A DNA stretch of 64,000 nt from REEB509 sp049314555 (GCA_049314555.1 JBMOEW010000013.1:1-64000); one strand, 5' to 3'. Numbered from the stretch's first letter, positions 50,580 through 59,888 are shown. The notes: generated by a model from the letters alone, not told the origin. A program made the numbers and translations.

Positions 50580-52937
50580 ATGGGGACGAACACATGCGCT
50601 GCCGGGTTTTTTGTTTTCGCTTTGATGAGTGGTCAGGGGTGGGCTCAGACGCCCACGCCGATGCCGCCCATCGATCCGCCGCCCGCGAGCGAGACCGAAG
50701 ATCCCGATGCGATCGTGGTGACCGGCGTTCGGCCGCGGGGCAGCGTTCCCGGTGACTTTACACCGATTGCCACTTTGGACCCAGATGACATCGCTGCCAC
50801 AGGCGCGCGCAACGCCGCGGAGGTGTTGGAGGTTATTGCACCACAAACCGGTTCGGCACGCGGGCGCGGTGGTGGCGCGCCGGTTGTGTTGCTCAATGGG
50901 CGGCGGACGAGTGGGTTTGGGGAAGTCCAGGATTTGCCCTCCGAGGCCATTCTTCGGGTGGAAGTTTTTACAGAAGAAGTGGCGCTGCAGTATGGTTATC
51001 CGGCCGATCAGCGGGTCGTGAATTTTATCCTGCGGCCCTTTTTTGCGCAGCGGACCATTGAAGGGCGGTTTGGCGATGCCCAGGACGGGGCCCGGCGCAT
51101 CCGCTCCTTTGAAGGGGGCGCTTTGTCCTTGAACGAGGGGGCGCGCCAAGCCCTGACCTTTGTGGTTCGGGATGAGGGGGCAATCACTGAACTGGAAGCC
51201 GGTATTCGCCCGCCAAGTTCTGGGTCGGATACGCGCGCCATCCGCACCGTGGCGCCTGAAATCCAAGGCTTTGAGTTGAGCGGCAATCTGGTGGAGCCGC
51301 TGAGTGAGCGAATTTTTGCCGGAGCTGGCGTTCGCGCTGAGGGACGCTCCCGGGTTTCTGTGCTTGGTCGAAACGCCTTGACTGGCCAGGGCATATTCCG
51401 AGACGGCACGACGGCGCTAACGCGTGTGAGCGCCAGCCTTGATGGGCAAGGTGAGGGGTGGCAATGGACGACCACGGCCAGCCTTGATCTTGGTACGTCG
51501 CAATCGGTTACCAGCGGCGCGCTTTTGGGGGCGGGTCGTACACGGACAGAAACATCGCTTCTGGAGCTGAACGCGAACGCCAATGGTGGTCTGATCCGTT
51601 TGCCCGCAGGTCGCCTTCGACTGAGCGCGCGGGCCGGGCTTTTGGAGCGACAACTTTCGTCTGAGTCTGAGGGCGCTGGTGCACGCGGTGGTGTCGATTT
51701 GGAGCGCCGGCAAGGGCAAGGCCGGCTCACTTTGACAGCGCCGCTGTTTAGCCGACAGCAAACCGATACCACGCCGCTTGGCGACATCACGGTCAATGTG
51801 ACCGGCGCGGTGGATGATCTGAGCGACTTTGGCAGCTTGAGCGAATTTGGCGGCGGGGCAAGCTGGTCTCCGCTGCAGGGCCTTGGCTTTAGCGTGCAGG
51901 CGTCGATGATAGATTCTGCTCCGAGTTTGGAGCAACTGGGCGAACCGTTGTTGGCCACGCCCGGAGTTGACGTGTTTGACCCGCTGACGGGGACGAACGC
52001 CATTGTGACCCAGATCTCTGGGGGCAATGGGGCGTTGGATGCTGAAGAGCGCCGGGACTTGACCTTCACCATTTCGTTCTCGCCGCAAATGCAGGGACGC
52101 GCGATGGGGATCAACGGTTCGTTTGTCCGTAATCGAACGGATGGCGCGATTTTTTCGTTTCCCGCGCCAACAGGGGCAACAGAGGCTGCTTTCCCGGATC
52201 GATTCCTTCGCGACGCATCCGGAGGATTGGTGCAAGTCGATCAGCGGCCGGTGAACCTGGCGCGGCGCGATAGCGAAACGCTGCGATGGGGTGTTTTCTA
52301 TAGCATGGGGTTTGGACCGGAGGTCGCACGCCGGGGGCCGGGTGGCGGCGGTGGCGGCGGCGGCGGCGGCGGCGGGGCGGAAAGCCGGCCATCTCAAGCG
52401 ACCGGGGGTGGCGGTGGGCGCGGAGGCATGCGGGGCATGGGGGGCGGGCCCCCGCGGGCCGGACGGTTTAGTTTTTCGATCACCCACCTTGTCCGGCTTG
52501 AGGACACGGTTGTGCTGCGGGGGGGGCAGCCGGCGCTCGATCTGTTGGCGGGGCAATCGCTTGGCGGGGGGGCCGGGCAGCGGGAAAACCAAATCGAGTT
52601 TGAGGGCGGGCTGACGTGGCGCGGGATTGGTCTGCGGACTTTCGGGAATTGGATTGGCGAAGGCCAGCAAGTTGGGGCGGGTCCGTCCGGCGATTTGGCG
52701 TTTGAAGACCGATTGACCCTTAATCTTCGGGCGTTCGTCAACTTTGATGATCGGACGACCTGGGTGGGGCGCTGGCCGGTGTTGCGTGGTATGCGTCTGG
52801 TCGTGGCGGTGGAAAACGCGACCGACGATGCAGCCATTGCCCGCGACAGGCTTGGCCAAATCCCCTCGGCCTACCAGGCGGGCTTTCGCGCGCCTGAGGG
52901 GCGCAGGGTTGAAGTTCGGTTGCGCCGGCAGTTTTAG
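50580..52937 (+). CDS. TonB-dependent receptor-like outer membrane protein with glycine tract
   Basis: 785 residues. Signal peptide (CAAGFFVFALMSGQGWAQ), a TonB-box-like DAIVVTGVRPRG, a plug domain (IAPQTGSARGRGGGAPVVLLNGRR) and a beta-barrel ending in Phe (LRRQF). Residues 588-599 are twelve consecutive glycines within a Gly/Arg-rich, probably surface-exposed or intrinsically flexible loop of about 50 residues. Start at 50580 is chosen for the signal peptide; its ribosome site is weak, and the frame extends 44 codons further. Followed after 54 bp by the Ntn acylase. Confidence 0.85.
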   Translation: MGTNTCAAGFFVFALMSGQGWAQTPTPMPPIDPPPASETEDPDAIVVTGVRPRGSVPGDFTPIATLDPDDIAATGARNAAEVLEVIAPQTGSARGRGGGAPVVLLNGRRTSGFGEVQDLPSEAILRVEVFTEEVALQYGYPADQRVVNFILRPFFAQRTIEGRFGDAQDGARRIRSFEGGALSLNEGARQALTFVVRDEGAITELEAGIRPPSSGSDTRAIRTVAPEIQGFELSGNLVEPLSERIFAGAGVRAEGRSRVSVLGRNALTGQGIFRDGTTALTRVSASLDGQGEGWQWTTTASLDLGTSQSVTSGALLGAGRTRTETSLLELNANANGGLIRLPAGRLRLSARAGLLERQLSSESEGAGARGGVDLERRQGQGRLTLTAPLFSRQQTDTTPLGDITVNVTGAVDDLSDFGSLSEFGGGASWSPLQGLGFSVQASMIDSAPSLEQLGEPLLATPGVDVFDPLTGTNAIVTQISGGNGALDAEERRDLTFTISFSPQMQGRAMGINGSFVRNRTDGAIFSFPAPTGATEAAFPDRFLRDASGGLVQVDQRPVNLARRDSETLRWGVFYSMGFGPEVARRGPGGGGGGGGGGGGAESRPSQATGGGGGRGGMRGMGGGPPRAGRFSFSITHLVRLEDTVVLRGGQPALDLLAGQSLGGGAGQRENQIEFEGGLTWRGIGLRTFGNWIGEGQQVGAGPSGDLAFEDRLTLNLRAFVNFDDRTTWVGRWPVLRGMRLVVAVENATDDAAIARDRLGQIPSAYQAGFRAPEGRRVEVRLRRQF
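52341..52377 (+). repeat. GGC/GGT trinucleotide repeat coding polyglycine
   Basis: Twelve glycine codons in a row, seven of them uninterrupted GGC (52353-52373). Length changes by slippage would keep the reading frame and alter only loop length. Confidence 0.85.
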
Positions 52938-52991
52938 TCCCTTGGCAAGTGGCTTGGCGCGCGCCAAACTTGCGGCAAGGGGAAACGACCG

Positions 52992-55280
52992 ATGAAAAGT
53001 GTTGTGAAATGGGCGGTGCGCCTGCTGTTGGTTTTGGTGGTCGCCGTCGTTGGATTTGGCGGGTTTATGGTTTGGCGCTTCAACAGCGCCGTCCCAGCTG
53101 CTGAGGGTTCGGCGCGGATCGCCGGGGCTGATGGGGCGATCAGCATCGTGCGCGACGCACATGGGGTTCCCCACGTGTTTGCGACGACAGAGGCCGACAT
53201 GTATCGCGGCCTTGGCTTTGCCCACGCGCAGGACCGGTTCTTCCAAATGGACGCAACGCGGCGGGCCATGCAGGGCAGGCTCGCCGCGTTGATCGGGGAG
53301 AGCGTTCTGCCAATGGACGCGCGGGCACGCACCATGAATTGGGCGGGCGTTGCGCAAGCGCAATGGGAGCGATTGTCTCCCGCTTTGAAGGCGAGCCTTG
53401 AGGCGTACACGGAAGGTGTCAATGCCGCTCTAGCCATCGGACCGGCGCCGCCCGAATACGTGGTGTTTATGGCAAAGCCCGAGCCTTGGCTGCCCGTCGA
53501 TAGCTTGGCGGTTGCGCTGGCGATGACGGACACGCTGACAGGTGGTGAGCAGTTTGAGCGCGGTCGTGCGCGGCTTGCACAGGTGTTGAGTGAAGAGCAG
53601 CTGAACAGCTTTATGGGGAGCTATCCGGACTTTGCGCCTACGTCGTATCGGGGCGGCGACCTTGCCCAATCGGTCCAGAACCGGATCATGGAGGCGGATC
53701 GACCTGGGTCTAATGCGTGGGTTGTCTCTGGTGCGCGCACCGCTTCTGGACGGCCAATTCTTGCCAATGATCCGCATCTGCCGCTTGCGGCACCGGGGCC
53801 GTTTTATTTGAGCAGGCTGCAGGGGCCTGACGGTGTGACGATCGGGGCCAGTCTGCCTGGTTCGCCGATGATCGTGATCGGGCGCACGGCGAATCTCGCA
53901 TGGGGAACCACCACAAATGCCATTGATGCGGCCGATGAAATTCCTTTGACGGCCGATATGGCGGTTACCGAGCGCCTCGAAACCATCCGTGTTCGGCATC
54001 TGCTGTTTTTTCAGCGCGAGCACACGATCACGGTCCGCAGCACGGCGGACGGACCTGTTTTGGATCCGGCATGGTTCAAGGTTGCCGAAGCGTACGGCGA
54101 TACGCCGATCGTGCTGCGAACGATTGCGGATGATCCCGACAATGGCGTGGCGGAGGCTGTTTTCGCTGCCGGCAAGGCCACCAGCGTTGCGGCCTATTTT
54201 GAGGCATTGGCCCCATGGACCGCGCCGCCCCAAAATCTTGTGGTTGCAGATGCGAACGGCGACATTGGGCTGATTTCGCCGGCGCGCTATCCCGACCGCG
54301 ACGCCGCAGGCGTTTGGCGCGGCAATTTGAGTGAGCGGATCATGGCGGAGAACCCGGACGCTGGGTTCTTTGCGACCGCCAACAATCTGCAAACCCCAAG
54401 GGATTTTCCTCACCCCATGCCGGGTGGCCATGATCCCTACCGCGTGACGCGGATCACTGAAGTTCTGGCTGCGGACAGTGCGCATACCGCGCAGGCCAGT
54501 GTGGCATTGCAACTTGATCACCAGTCTATTCTCGCACGCCGGATGGCGGCGGGGATAGCGCGGGCCACGCCCACGACTGAAGCCGGTCGCGCTTTGCAGG
54601 CGCGGCTTGTGGCTTGGAACGGCGTTGCCGACGCCGATCGGGTAGAGCCCACTTTGTTTGCCTATTTTACGCGCTCGCTTGGGGCTGGCTTGTACCGGGA
54701 TGAGCTGGGCGACGATCTTTATGCGGACTACCCAGGGCCAAGGGATTTGTTTTTGGATGCCGTTTTGAACGGTGCTGCGCCGGCGGCCTGGTGCGATGAC
54801 GTAACGACGGCGGCGTCGGTTGAGACGTGTGAGGTCACGGTTGGCAATGCGATGGACAACGCAGCGGTAGCCCTGAACGCCGAACGCGGGACAGACGAAG
54901 CGGGTTGGAAATGGGGCGAGGTTCACGCCGCGCGATTTGCCCATCCGCTGTTGTCGCGCTTGCCGTTCGTTGGGGATCGGTTTGTGGTGACCGTGCCTTT
55001 CGGGGGCAATTCAAGCACCGTGAACGTGGCGCGCAATTGGCATTCGTCGGCGGCCTACAACACGGTGCACGCGGCTGGCCTGCGGATGGTGATTGATTTT
55101 GCTGATCTGGAAAGCTCCCGCTTTATGGTGACGCCGGGGCAATCGGGTAATCCGCTTTCGGTGCATTATGGTGATTTGGCACCGCTTTGGGCGCGGGGGG
55201 AGTATTTCGAGATTCGAAGCGATTGGGGTGCTGAGGTGCCGCCGTCTGGGAGCTCCACGTGGCGATTGGTGCCGGAGTGA
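52992..55280 (+). CDS. Penicillin acylase family (Ntn-hydrolase) protein
   Basis: 762 residues, a periplasmic amidase precursor. N-terminal membrane anchor or signal (VKWAVRLLLVLVVAVVGFGGF); alpha-chain VRDAHGVPHVFA and GLGFAHAQDRFFQMDATRR; autoprocessing site before Ser240 in RPGSNAWVVSG, which becomes the N-terminal nucleophile of the beta chain; GRTANLAWGTTTN follows. Family members cleave penicillin G, other amides or N-acyl-homoserine lactones; substrate is unknown here. Co-oriented with the TonB receptor. Confidence 0.9.
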   Translation: MKSVVKWAVRLLLVLVVAVVGFGGFMVWRFNSAVPAAEGSARIAGADGAISIVRDAHGVPHVFATTEADMYRGLGFAHAQDRFFQMDATRRAMQGRLAALIGESVLPMDARARTMNWAGVAQAQWERLSPALKASLEAYTEGVNAALAIGPAPPEYVVFMAKPEPWLPVDSLAVALAMTDTLTGGEQFERGRARLAQVLSEEQLNSFMGSYPDFAPTSYRGGDLAQSVQNRIMEADRPGSNAWVVSGARTASGRPILANDPHLPLAAPGPFYLSRLQGPDGVTIGASLPGSPMIVIGRTANLAWGTTTNAIDAADEIPLTADMAVTERLETIRVRHLLFFQREHTITVRSTADGPVLDPAWFKVAEAYGDTPIVLRTIADDPDNGVAEAVFAAGKATSVAAYFEALAPWTAPPQNLVVADANGDIGLISPARYPDRDAAGVWRGNLSERIMAENPDAGFFATANNLQTPRDFPHPMPGGHDPYRVTRITEVLAADSAHTAQASVALQLDHQSILARRMAAGIARATPTTEAGRALQARLVAWNGVADADRVEPTLFAYFTRSLGAGLYRDELGDDLYADYPGPRDLFLDAVLNGAAPAAWCDDVTTAASVETCEVTVGNAMDNAAVALNAERGTDEAGWKWGEVHAARFAHPLLSRLPFVGDRFVVTVPFGGNSSTVNVARNWHSSAAYNTVHAAGLRMVIDFADLESSRFMVTPGQSGNPLSVHYGDLAPLWARGEYFEIRSDWGAEVPPSGSSTWRLVPE

Positions 55281-55287
55281 TTGGGGC

Positions 55288-55788
55288 TCAGGCTTCGGGA
55301 AGCGCGCGCAAAAGGCAATCGAGGGCGTCGTCCAAGTCTCGGGCGGCCGCCGGGCCCAGTATTTCAAGCAGCTGGCTTTCGTAGGTGAGGGCTTGGGGGG
55401 CAATGCGGCGGTAGAGCGCCTCTCCCTTTGTGGTCAGGCGGAGGCGCTGGCGGCGGGCATCGCTTTCGTCGGTGAGGGCGAAAACGCGCGACATCGCGCC
55501 CAGGCGTTTTACCGCGCGCGAAATTGCAACTTTGTCCATGGCGGTTGCCGCAACCAGCTGCGTCGCTGTGATGCCCGGTCGTTGCGCCAACACAGCCATC
55601 ACGCGCCATTCGGGGATCGAAAGATCGAACTCCCGCTCGTAGATTTGGGCGATGGCACGGCTGACGCGGTTGGCCACAACGGAGAGCCGGTAAGGCAAAA
55701 ACCTGTCGAGCTGCAGGTGGTCCTGTGGGGACGGGGCCTGCGTGTCTGGGGGAGGCTTTGCTTTGCGGATCGCTTTGCGGGTTGTCAT
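55288..55788 (-). CDS. MarR family transcriptional regulator
   Basis: 166 residues. Winged helix-turn-helix: SIPEWRVMAVLAQRPGITATQLVAATAMDKVAISRAVKRLGAM, then wing DESDARRQRLRLTTKGEALYRRI. Divergent from the HPPD gene with only 50 bp between starts; the palindrome at 55790-55805 lies two bases from its own start codon. Likely an autoregulated repressor of the tyrosine-degradation gene, responding to an aromatic ligand. Confidence 0.9.
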   Translation of the reverse strand: MTTRKAIRKAKPPPDTQAPSPQDHLQLDRFLPYRLSVVANRVSRAIAQIYEREFDLSIPEWRVMAVLAQRPGITATQLVAATAMDKVAISRAVKRLGAMSRVFALTDESDARRQRLRLTTKGEALYRRIAPQALTYESQLLEILGPAAARDLDDALDCLLRALPEA

Positions 55789-55789
55789 G

Positions 55790-55805
55790 AGTTGCGTTTG
55801 TAACT
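55790..55805. promoter_or_regulatory. Palindromic MarR-type operator
   Basis: AGTTGCGTTTGTAACT: the two 7-base halves match as AGTTRCR with only purine transitions (AGTTGCG and, reversed, AGTTACA) around a 2-base centre. It lies between the divergent MarR and HPPD genes, directly before the MarR ATG. Confidence 0.6.
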
Positions 55806-55838
55806 AATATGAGGCTCTGCTTCAAGGAGGAAAAGCCC

Positions 55839-56921
55839 GTGGCTGATTTGTTCGACAACCCGATCGGTACTGATGGGTTTGAATTTGTCGAGTATACGAG
55901 CCCGGATCCGGAGGCTTTGAGGGTCTATTTCGAGCTTCTTGGGTTTACGGCGGTGGCCAAGCACCGCTCCAAGAATGTTTTGCGGTTCAAGCAGGGCGAT
56001 ATCAATTTCATCGTCAACATGGAGCCGTCGGGGCAGCCAGCGGACTTTCGTTCCGTGCACGGCCCATCTGCCAATGGAATGGCGTTCCGGGTGCGCGATG
56101 CGCAGGTGGCGTTTACGGAGGCTGTGAAGCGCGGGGCCAAGCCAGTTGATATGTCGATCGGGCCGATGGAGCTTGATATACCGTGCATCGAGGGGATCGG
56201 CGGGGCCTATGTGTATCTGGTCGATCGGTACGGGGCGCAGACGATTTATGACGTGGACTTTCGGCCGATTCCGGGCGCGGCCGAGCAAGAGGCCGAAAAC
56301 AGCGTTGGCTTGACGTATCTCGATCATCTGACCCACAATGTGTTTCGCGGCAATATGGCGACGTGGGCGGACTATTACGAGCGGATCTTTAACTTCCGCG
56401 AAATTCGTTACTTCGATATCGAGGGCAAGGTTTCGGGGCTGTTTTCCAAGGCCATGACCAGCCCGTGCGGAAAGATCCGGATCCCCCTCAATGAGAGCAA
56501 GGGCGATGCGGGGCGCGTGGATCAAATCGAAGAGTTCCTGCAAAAGTATAAGGGCGAAGGCATTCAGCATATTGCCATGGGGTCCAACGATTTGCTGGCG
56601 ACGGTGGATCGGCTGCGGGCGCGGGGCGTTGCGCTGCAGGATACGATCGACACCTATTACGACCTGATTGATCAGCGGTTGCCGGGTCATGGCCACGACA
56701 TCGAAGCGCTCCGGTCTCGGAAAATCCTGATCGATGGCGCGCCCAGCGAGGGGCAGGGGCTTTTGTTGCAGATTTTCTCCAAGGAAGCGGTGGGTCCCAT
56801 CTTTTTTGAGTTCATCCAGCGCAAGGGCAACGACGGCTTTGGAGAGGGTAACTTCAAGGCGCTGTTTGAAAGCATTGAACTTGACCAAATTCGTCGCGGC
56901 GTTTTGAAGGAGACTGCATAA
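55839..56921 (+). CDS. hppD: 4-hydroxyphenylpyruvate dioxygenase
   Basis: 360 residues. Converts 4-hydroxyphenylpyruvate to homogentisate in tyrosine breakdown. Two VOC halves; iron ligands are visible as His163 (YLDHLTHNV), His244 (GIQHIAMG) and Glu324 (FFEFIQRKG). Start is GTG at 55839, preceded by AAGGAGG; an ATG 30 bases upstream would enclose that site. The stop overlaps the next start by one base (TAATG). Downstream homogentisate dioxygenase is absent from the window. Confidence 0.95.
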   Translation: MADLFDNPIGTDGFEFVEYTSPDPEALRVYFELLGFTAVAKHRSKNVLRFKQGDINFIVNMEPSGQPADFRSVHGPSANGMAFRVRDAQVAFTEAVKRGAKPVDMSIGPMELDIPCIEGIGGAYVYLVDRYGAQTIYDVDFRPIPGAAEQEAENSVGLTYLDHLTHNVFRGNMATWADYYERIFNFREIRYFDIEGKVSGLFSKAMTSPCGKIRIPLNESKGDAGRVDQIEEFLQKYKGEGIQHIAMGSNDLLATVDRLRARGVALQDTIDTYYDLIDQRLPGHGHDIEALRSRKILIDGAPSEGQGLLLQIFSKEAVGPIFFEFIQRKGNDGFGEGNFKALFESIELDQIRRGVLKETA

Positions 56922-57475
56922 TGGGACTGCTGAAACGGATCCATCATGTGGCGTACCGGTGCAAAGACGCCAAGGAGACGGTGGGGTTCTATCAAGACCT
57001 GCTGGGCATGGATTTTCAGTTGGCGATTGCTGAGGATCATGTGCCATCAACCGGGGCTTATGATCCGTACATGCACGTTTTTCTCGACGCGGGTGGCGGC
57101 AATGTGCTCGCGTTTTTCGAACTGCCTGAACAGCCGGAAATGGGAAAAGATCCGAACACGCCGCAATGGGTTCAACATATTGCGTTTGAGGTCGGCTCCT
57201 TTGACGACCTGTTGAACGCGAAAGCCAAGGTAGAGAGCCGCGGTATCGACGTGCTTGGCCCAACGGATCACGGCATTTTCAAAAGCATCTACTTCTTTGA
57301 TCCTAACGGGCATCGGGTCGAGTTGGCCTGGAACTGCGCAACGGCTGAGGAAATGGCAGAGCTCAAGCGCGTGTCGGTGGACATGCTTGAAGAGTGGAGC
57401 CGAACGAAAAAGGCGCCGCAGCATGCCGCTTGGTTGCATGAAAAAGCGCGGGCGGTCCACGCTTCGAAGGGCTGA
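56921..57475 (+). CDS. VOC (glyoxalase-like) family protein
   Basis: 184 residues. A VOC domain with LKRIHHVAYRCKDAKETVGFYQDLLGMDF, metal-ligand candidates His in MHVFLD and VQHIAFEV, and Glu in GHRVELAWN. It is coupled to hppD by a one-base overlap. It could be an additional enzyme or accessory of tyrosine breakdown; the product homogentisate is normally handled by a cupin-type enzyme, so this is not a replacement on present evidence. Confidence 0.83.
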   Translation: MGLLKRIHHVAYRCKDAKETVGFYQDLLGMDFQLAIAEDHVPSTGAYDPYMHVFLDAGGGNVLAFFELPEQPEMGKDPNTPQWVQHIAFEVGSFDDLLNAKAKVESRGIDVLGPTDHGIFKSIYFFDPNGHRVELAWNCATAEEMAELKRVSVDMLEEWSRTKKAPQHAAWLHEKARAVHASKG

Positions 57476-57480
57476 CGGTT

Positions 57481-58068
57481 GTGGCACGGGCGGGCGAGAC
57501 GTTTGAGCGGGTGGAACCTCTGGACCTGAGAGCTTGGCGCGCCTGGTTGATGGCTCACCATGGGCAATCTGAAAGCGTTTGGCTTGTTTATTACAAAAAG
57601 GCCGCTGGCGGATTGTTTGGCTACGGAGAGATCGTCGATCAGGCTTTGTGCTTTGGTTGGATCGACAGCCTGCCGCGGAAACTTGACGAGCGCCGGTCGA
57701 TGTTGCTGATTTCGCCGCGCAAGCCCGGGTCAAGTTGGTCCAAGGTCAACAAGGTTAAGGTTGAGCGATTGATCCGTGAGGGGTTGATGGCGGCGCGCGG
57801 GCTTGCGGCCGTTGCTGCGGCCAAAGCCGACGGCAGCTGGGAGCGATTGAACGCGGCTGACGCCCTTGAGGTGCCTGACGATTTGGCTTTGGCGCTTTCC
57901 AGCCACCTTGATGCTGCCCGAAACTGGGCGGCCTTTCCGGCGTCTGCGCGACGGGGAATCCTGGAGTGGATTTTGAACGCGAAGACTGCGGCGACCCGGG
58001 CAAAGCGCGTCGCGGAAACCGCAGGGCTTGCGGCGCAAAACAAACGCGCCAATCAATGGCCACGATGA
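57481..58068 (+). CDS. YdeI/OmpD-associated family protein
   Basis: 195 residues from GTG 57481. The motifs LRAWLMAHHGQSESVWLVYYKK, YGEIVDQALCFGWIDS and PRKPGSSWSKVNKVKVERLIREGLM are the family signature, and the C-terminus is RRGILEWILNAKTAATRAKRV. Function unknown; some relatives were linked to antimicrobial-peptide resistance. 5 bp after the VOC gene and overlapping arfB, so in the hppD operon. Confidence 0.85.
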   Translation: MARAGETFERVEPLDLRAWRAWLMAHHGQSESVWLVYYKKAAGGLFGYGEIVDQALCFGWIDSLPRKLDERRSMLLISPRKPGSSWSKVNKVKVERLIREGLMAARGLAAVAAAKADGSWERLNAADALEVPDDLALALSSHLDAARNWAAFPASARRGILEWILNAKTAATRAKRVAETAGLAAQNKRANQWPR

Positions 58069-58484
58069 TTGAGATCACAAAGCTTATCGCGATCCATGAA
58101 GACGAACTCACGTTCGATGCCATCCGCGCGTCTGGGCCCGGCGGGCAGAACGTGAACAAGGTGTCGTCTGCCGTTCAGATGCGGTTCAATGCGCGGGAAA
58201 GTCCGAACTTGCCGGACGATGTGGCCGCCCGCGTCATTCAGTTCGCGGGGAGCCGTGCGACCAAGGATGGCGTGATCGTGATCACGGCGCAGCGCTTCCG
58301 CGATCAGGGCCGCAACAAGGCTGATGCCATTGAAAGGCTGGTGGAGTTGATTGCGCAGGCGGCGCACGTCGATAAACCGCGCAGGGCGACGAAGCCAACC
58401 AAGTCAAGCGTCGCCAAGCGGCTGGACACGAAGGCCAAGCATGCTCGGCTTAAGGCGCAACGACGATCCGGGCACGACGAATGA
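58056..58484 (+). CDS. arfB: Alternative ribosome-rescue factor ArfB (peptidyl-tRNA hydrolase)
   Basis: 142 residues. Releases peptide from stalled ribosomes. Catalytic GGQ in RASGPGGQNVNKVSSAVQMRF, followed by VITAQRFRDQGRNKADAIERL, and a basic C-terminal tail (KPTKSSVAKRLDTKAKHARLKAQRR) that enters the mRNA channel. Start ambiguous: ATG 58056 or ATG 58065, the latter forming an ATGA overlap with the preceding stop. Last gene of the hppD operon. Confidence 0.92.
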   Translation: MATMIEITKLIAIHEDELTFDAIRASGPGGQNVNKVSSAVQMRFNARESPNLPDDVAARVIQFAGSRATKDGVIVITAQRFRDQGRNKADAIERLVELIAQAAHVDKPRRATKPTKSSVAKRLDTKAKHARLKAQRRSGHDE

Positions 58485-58496
58485 GCTTTGGCGCGT

Positions 58497-59888
58497 TCAG
58501 CGCGGCCGAACGTGCAAGGGCATGCCGGCATGCGGGCGTAACGTGAGGCGCATCAGAGGCATTGGGATATAATTCGGGTTCGGACTAAACTCTAGCCGGC
58601 GCACCAGCGTGGCCAAGATCGCGACGCTTTCCATCATGGCGAGCCTGAGGCCGATGCAGATACGCGGACCTGCGCCAAAGGGCATCCAGGCAAAGCGATG
58701 GCGGGTATCGGCGCGATGATCCAAAAACCGGTCCGGAACGAACATGGCAGGCGCATCGTACAGCAAATGGCTTCGCTGCATGACGTAGATTAAAGACGCC
58801 AGGAGGTCTCCCTTGCGAACGGCGATGGTGCCGATCGACAAATCCTGGGCCGCGATCCGTTGCAGGACGGATACTGGAGGAAACAGGCGCATGGCTTCCT
58901 TGACGACGGCCTCGTGGAAGGGGAGATTTGTCAGGGCCTCGCTGCACAGGGGTTCGGTTCCGTACGCAGTGTGAACTTCTGTATAAAGACGATCTTGAAT
59001 GTCTGGCGCGTTGGCGATCAGATAGAGCGCCCAGGTGAGCGCGAGAGACGTGGTTTCGTGACCGGCGGCGATGAAGGTTAAGACATTGTCGCGCAGCTCG
59101 ATTTCGGTGAGGTGTTCGCCGGTTTCGGGATCTGTCGCGTGCATCAATTGATACAAAAGATCGCCGCCGCGCGATGGATTGCTGCGCCGCCAGGCGATGG
59201 CTGCGTCGGCGGTTGCACGCATGGATTGGATGGCGCGGCTTCCGGCAAATTTGTCTGGCCTTGCCCAATGCGGCACGCCAAAGACGTCGCCAACATCAAC
59301 CCGCCCGATGGTTTCGACATATTGGGTGACCGACTTTGCGGTTTGTTCCAAGTCCAGGCTCGGATTATCTGCAGCCAGAACGGCGTGGGCAATGACTTCC
59401 AGCGTCGCGCGAGTCATTGCCGGCATCACATCGATGGGCGAGTGCGGGCCAGCTTGCGCCAGTGATATGGCTGCTGTTTCGCCGGCCGCGTTGAAAATCG
59501 GGACCAGTTCCTTGAGCGCTTCGGCGCGAAACACGGGTGATGCCGCGCGACGTTGCCGACGCCAGGCCGGGCCTTGCACGGTAAGGAGGCCCTCGCCAAT
59601 GCCTGGCCTTGTGACGCGCAGCTGCATCGGCGATTTGGGGAAGATATCGGCGTGGTCCACGTAGATCGCTTGGATCAGGGCCGGATCCATCACTTGATAG
59701 AAGGTTTTTTTCTGCCACGGGATCGCGCGGTGGGGCATGTGGAACAGCGCCTGATCCCAAATCTTGAGCGGATTATCACCCATAACGAGCATCGCCCGCG
59801 CGATCGACATGGGCTGGGCGGGGGGCGCAATGGTTGGCGGCGTGAATTGGCGCGCCGGCATTGTCGCGATCACTTTGGGGGCTGCCAT
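58497..59888 (-). CDS. Cytochrome P450
   Basis: 463 residues, longer than the first P450. I-helix AAGHETTSLALTW, K-helix EAMRLF, and haem loop FGAGPRICIGLRLA. The FGAGPRxCIG loop and AGHETT resemble the CYP4/CYP102-like lineage (fatty acid or terpenoid oxidation) rather than soluble CYP107/125-type enzymes. No redox partner is adjacent. Divergent from the FAH gene; its link with tyrosine catabolism is unclear. Confidence 0.92.
   Translation of the reverse strand: MAAPKVIATMPARQFTPPTIAPPAQPMSIARAMLVMGDNPLKIWDQALFHMPHRAIPWQKKTFYQVMDPALIQAIYVDHADIFPKSPMQLRVTRPGIGEGLLTVQGPAWRRQRRAASPVFRAEALKELVPIFNAAGETAAISLAQAGPHSPIDVMPAMTRATLEVIAHAVLAADNPSLDLEQTAKSVTQYVETIGRVDVGDVFGVPHWARPDKFAGSRAIQSMRATADAAIAWRRSNPSRGGDLLYQLMHATDPETGEHLTEIELRDNVLTFIAAGHETTSLALTWALYLIANAPDIQDRLYTEVHTAYGTEPLCSEALTNLPFHEAVVKEAMRLFPPVSVLQRIAAQDLSIGTIAVRKGDLLASLIYVMQRSHLLYDAPAMFVPDRFLDHRADTRHRFAWMPFGAGPRICIGLRLAMMESVAILATLVRRLEFSPNPNYIPMPLMRLTLRPHAGMPLHVRPR

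Noticed and set aside
52341..52377. GGC repeats as a possible CRISPR or satellite array
   Set aside because: The repeat is trinucleotide, in frame and has no spacers.
51417..53363. 648-residue minus-strand open frame
   Set aside because: Antisense to the second TonB receptor and acylase; composition is Arg/Pro/His-rich, typical of GC-rich shadow frames.
55785..57263. 492-residue minus-strand open frame
   Set aside because: Antisense to hppD and the VOC gene, both of which show catalytic residues.
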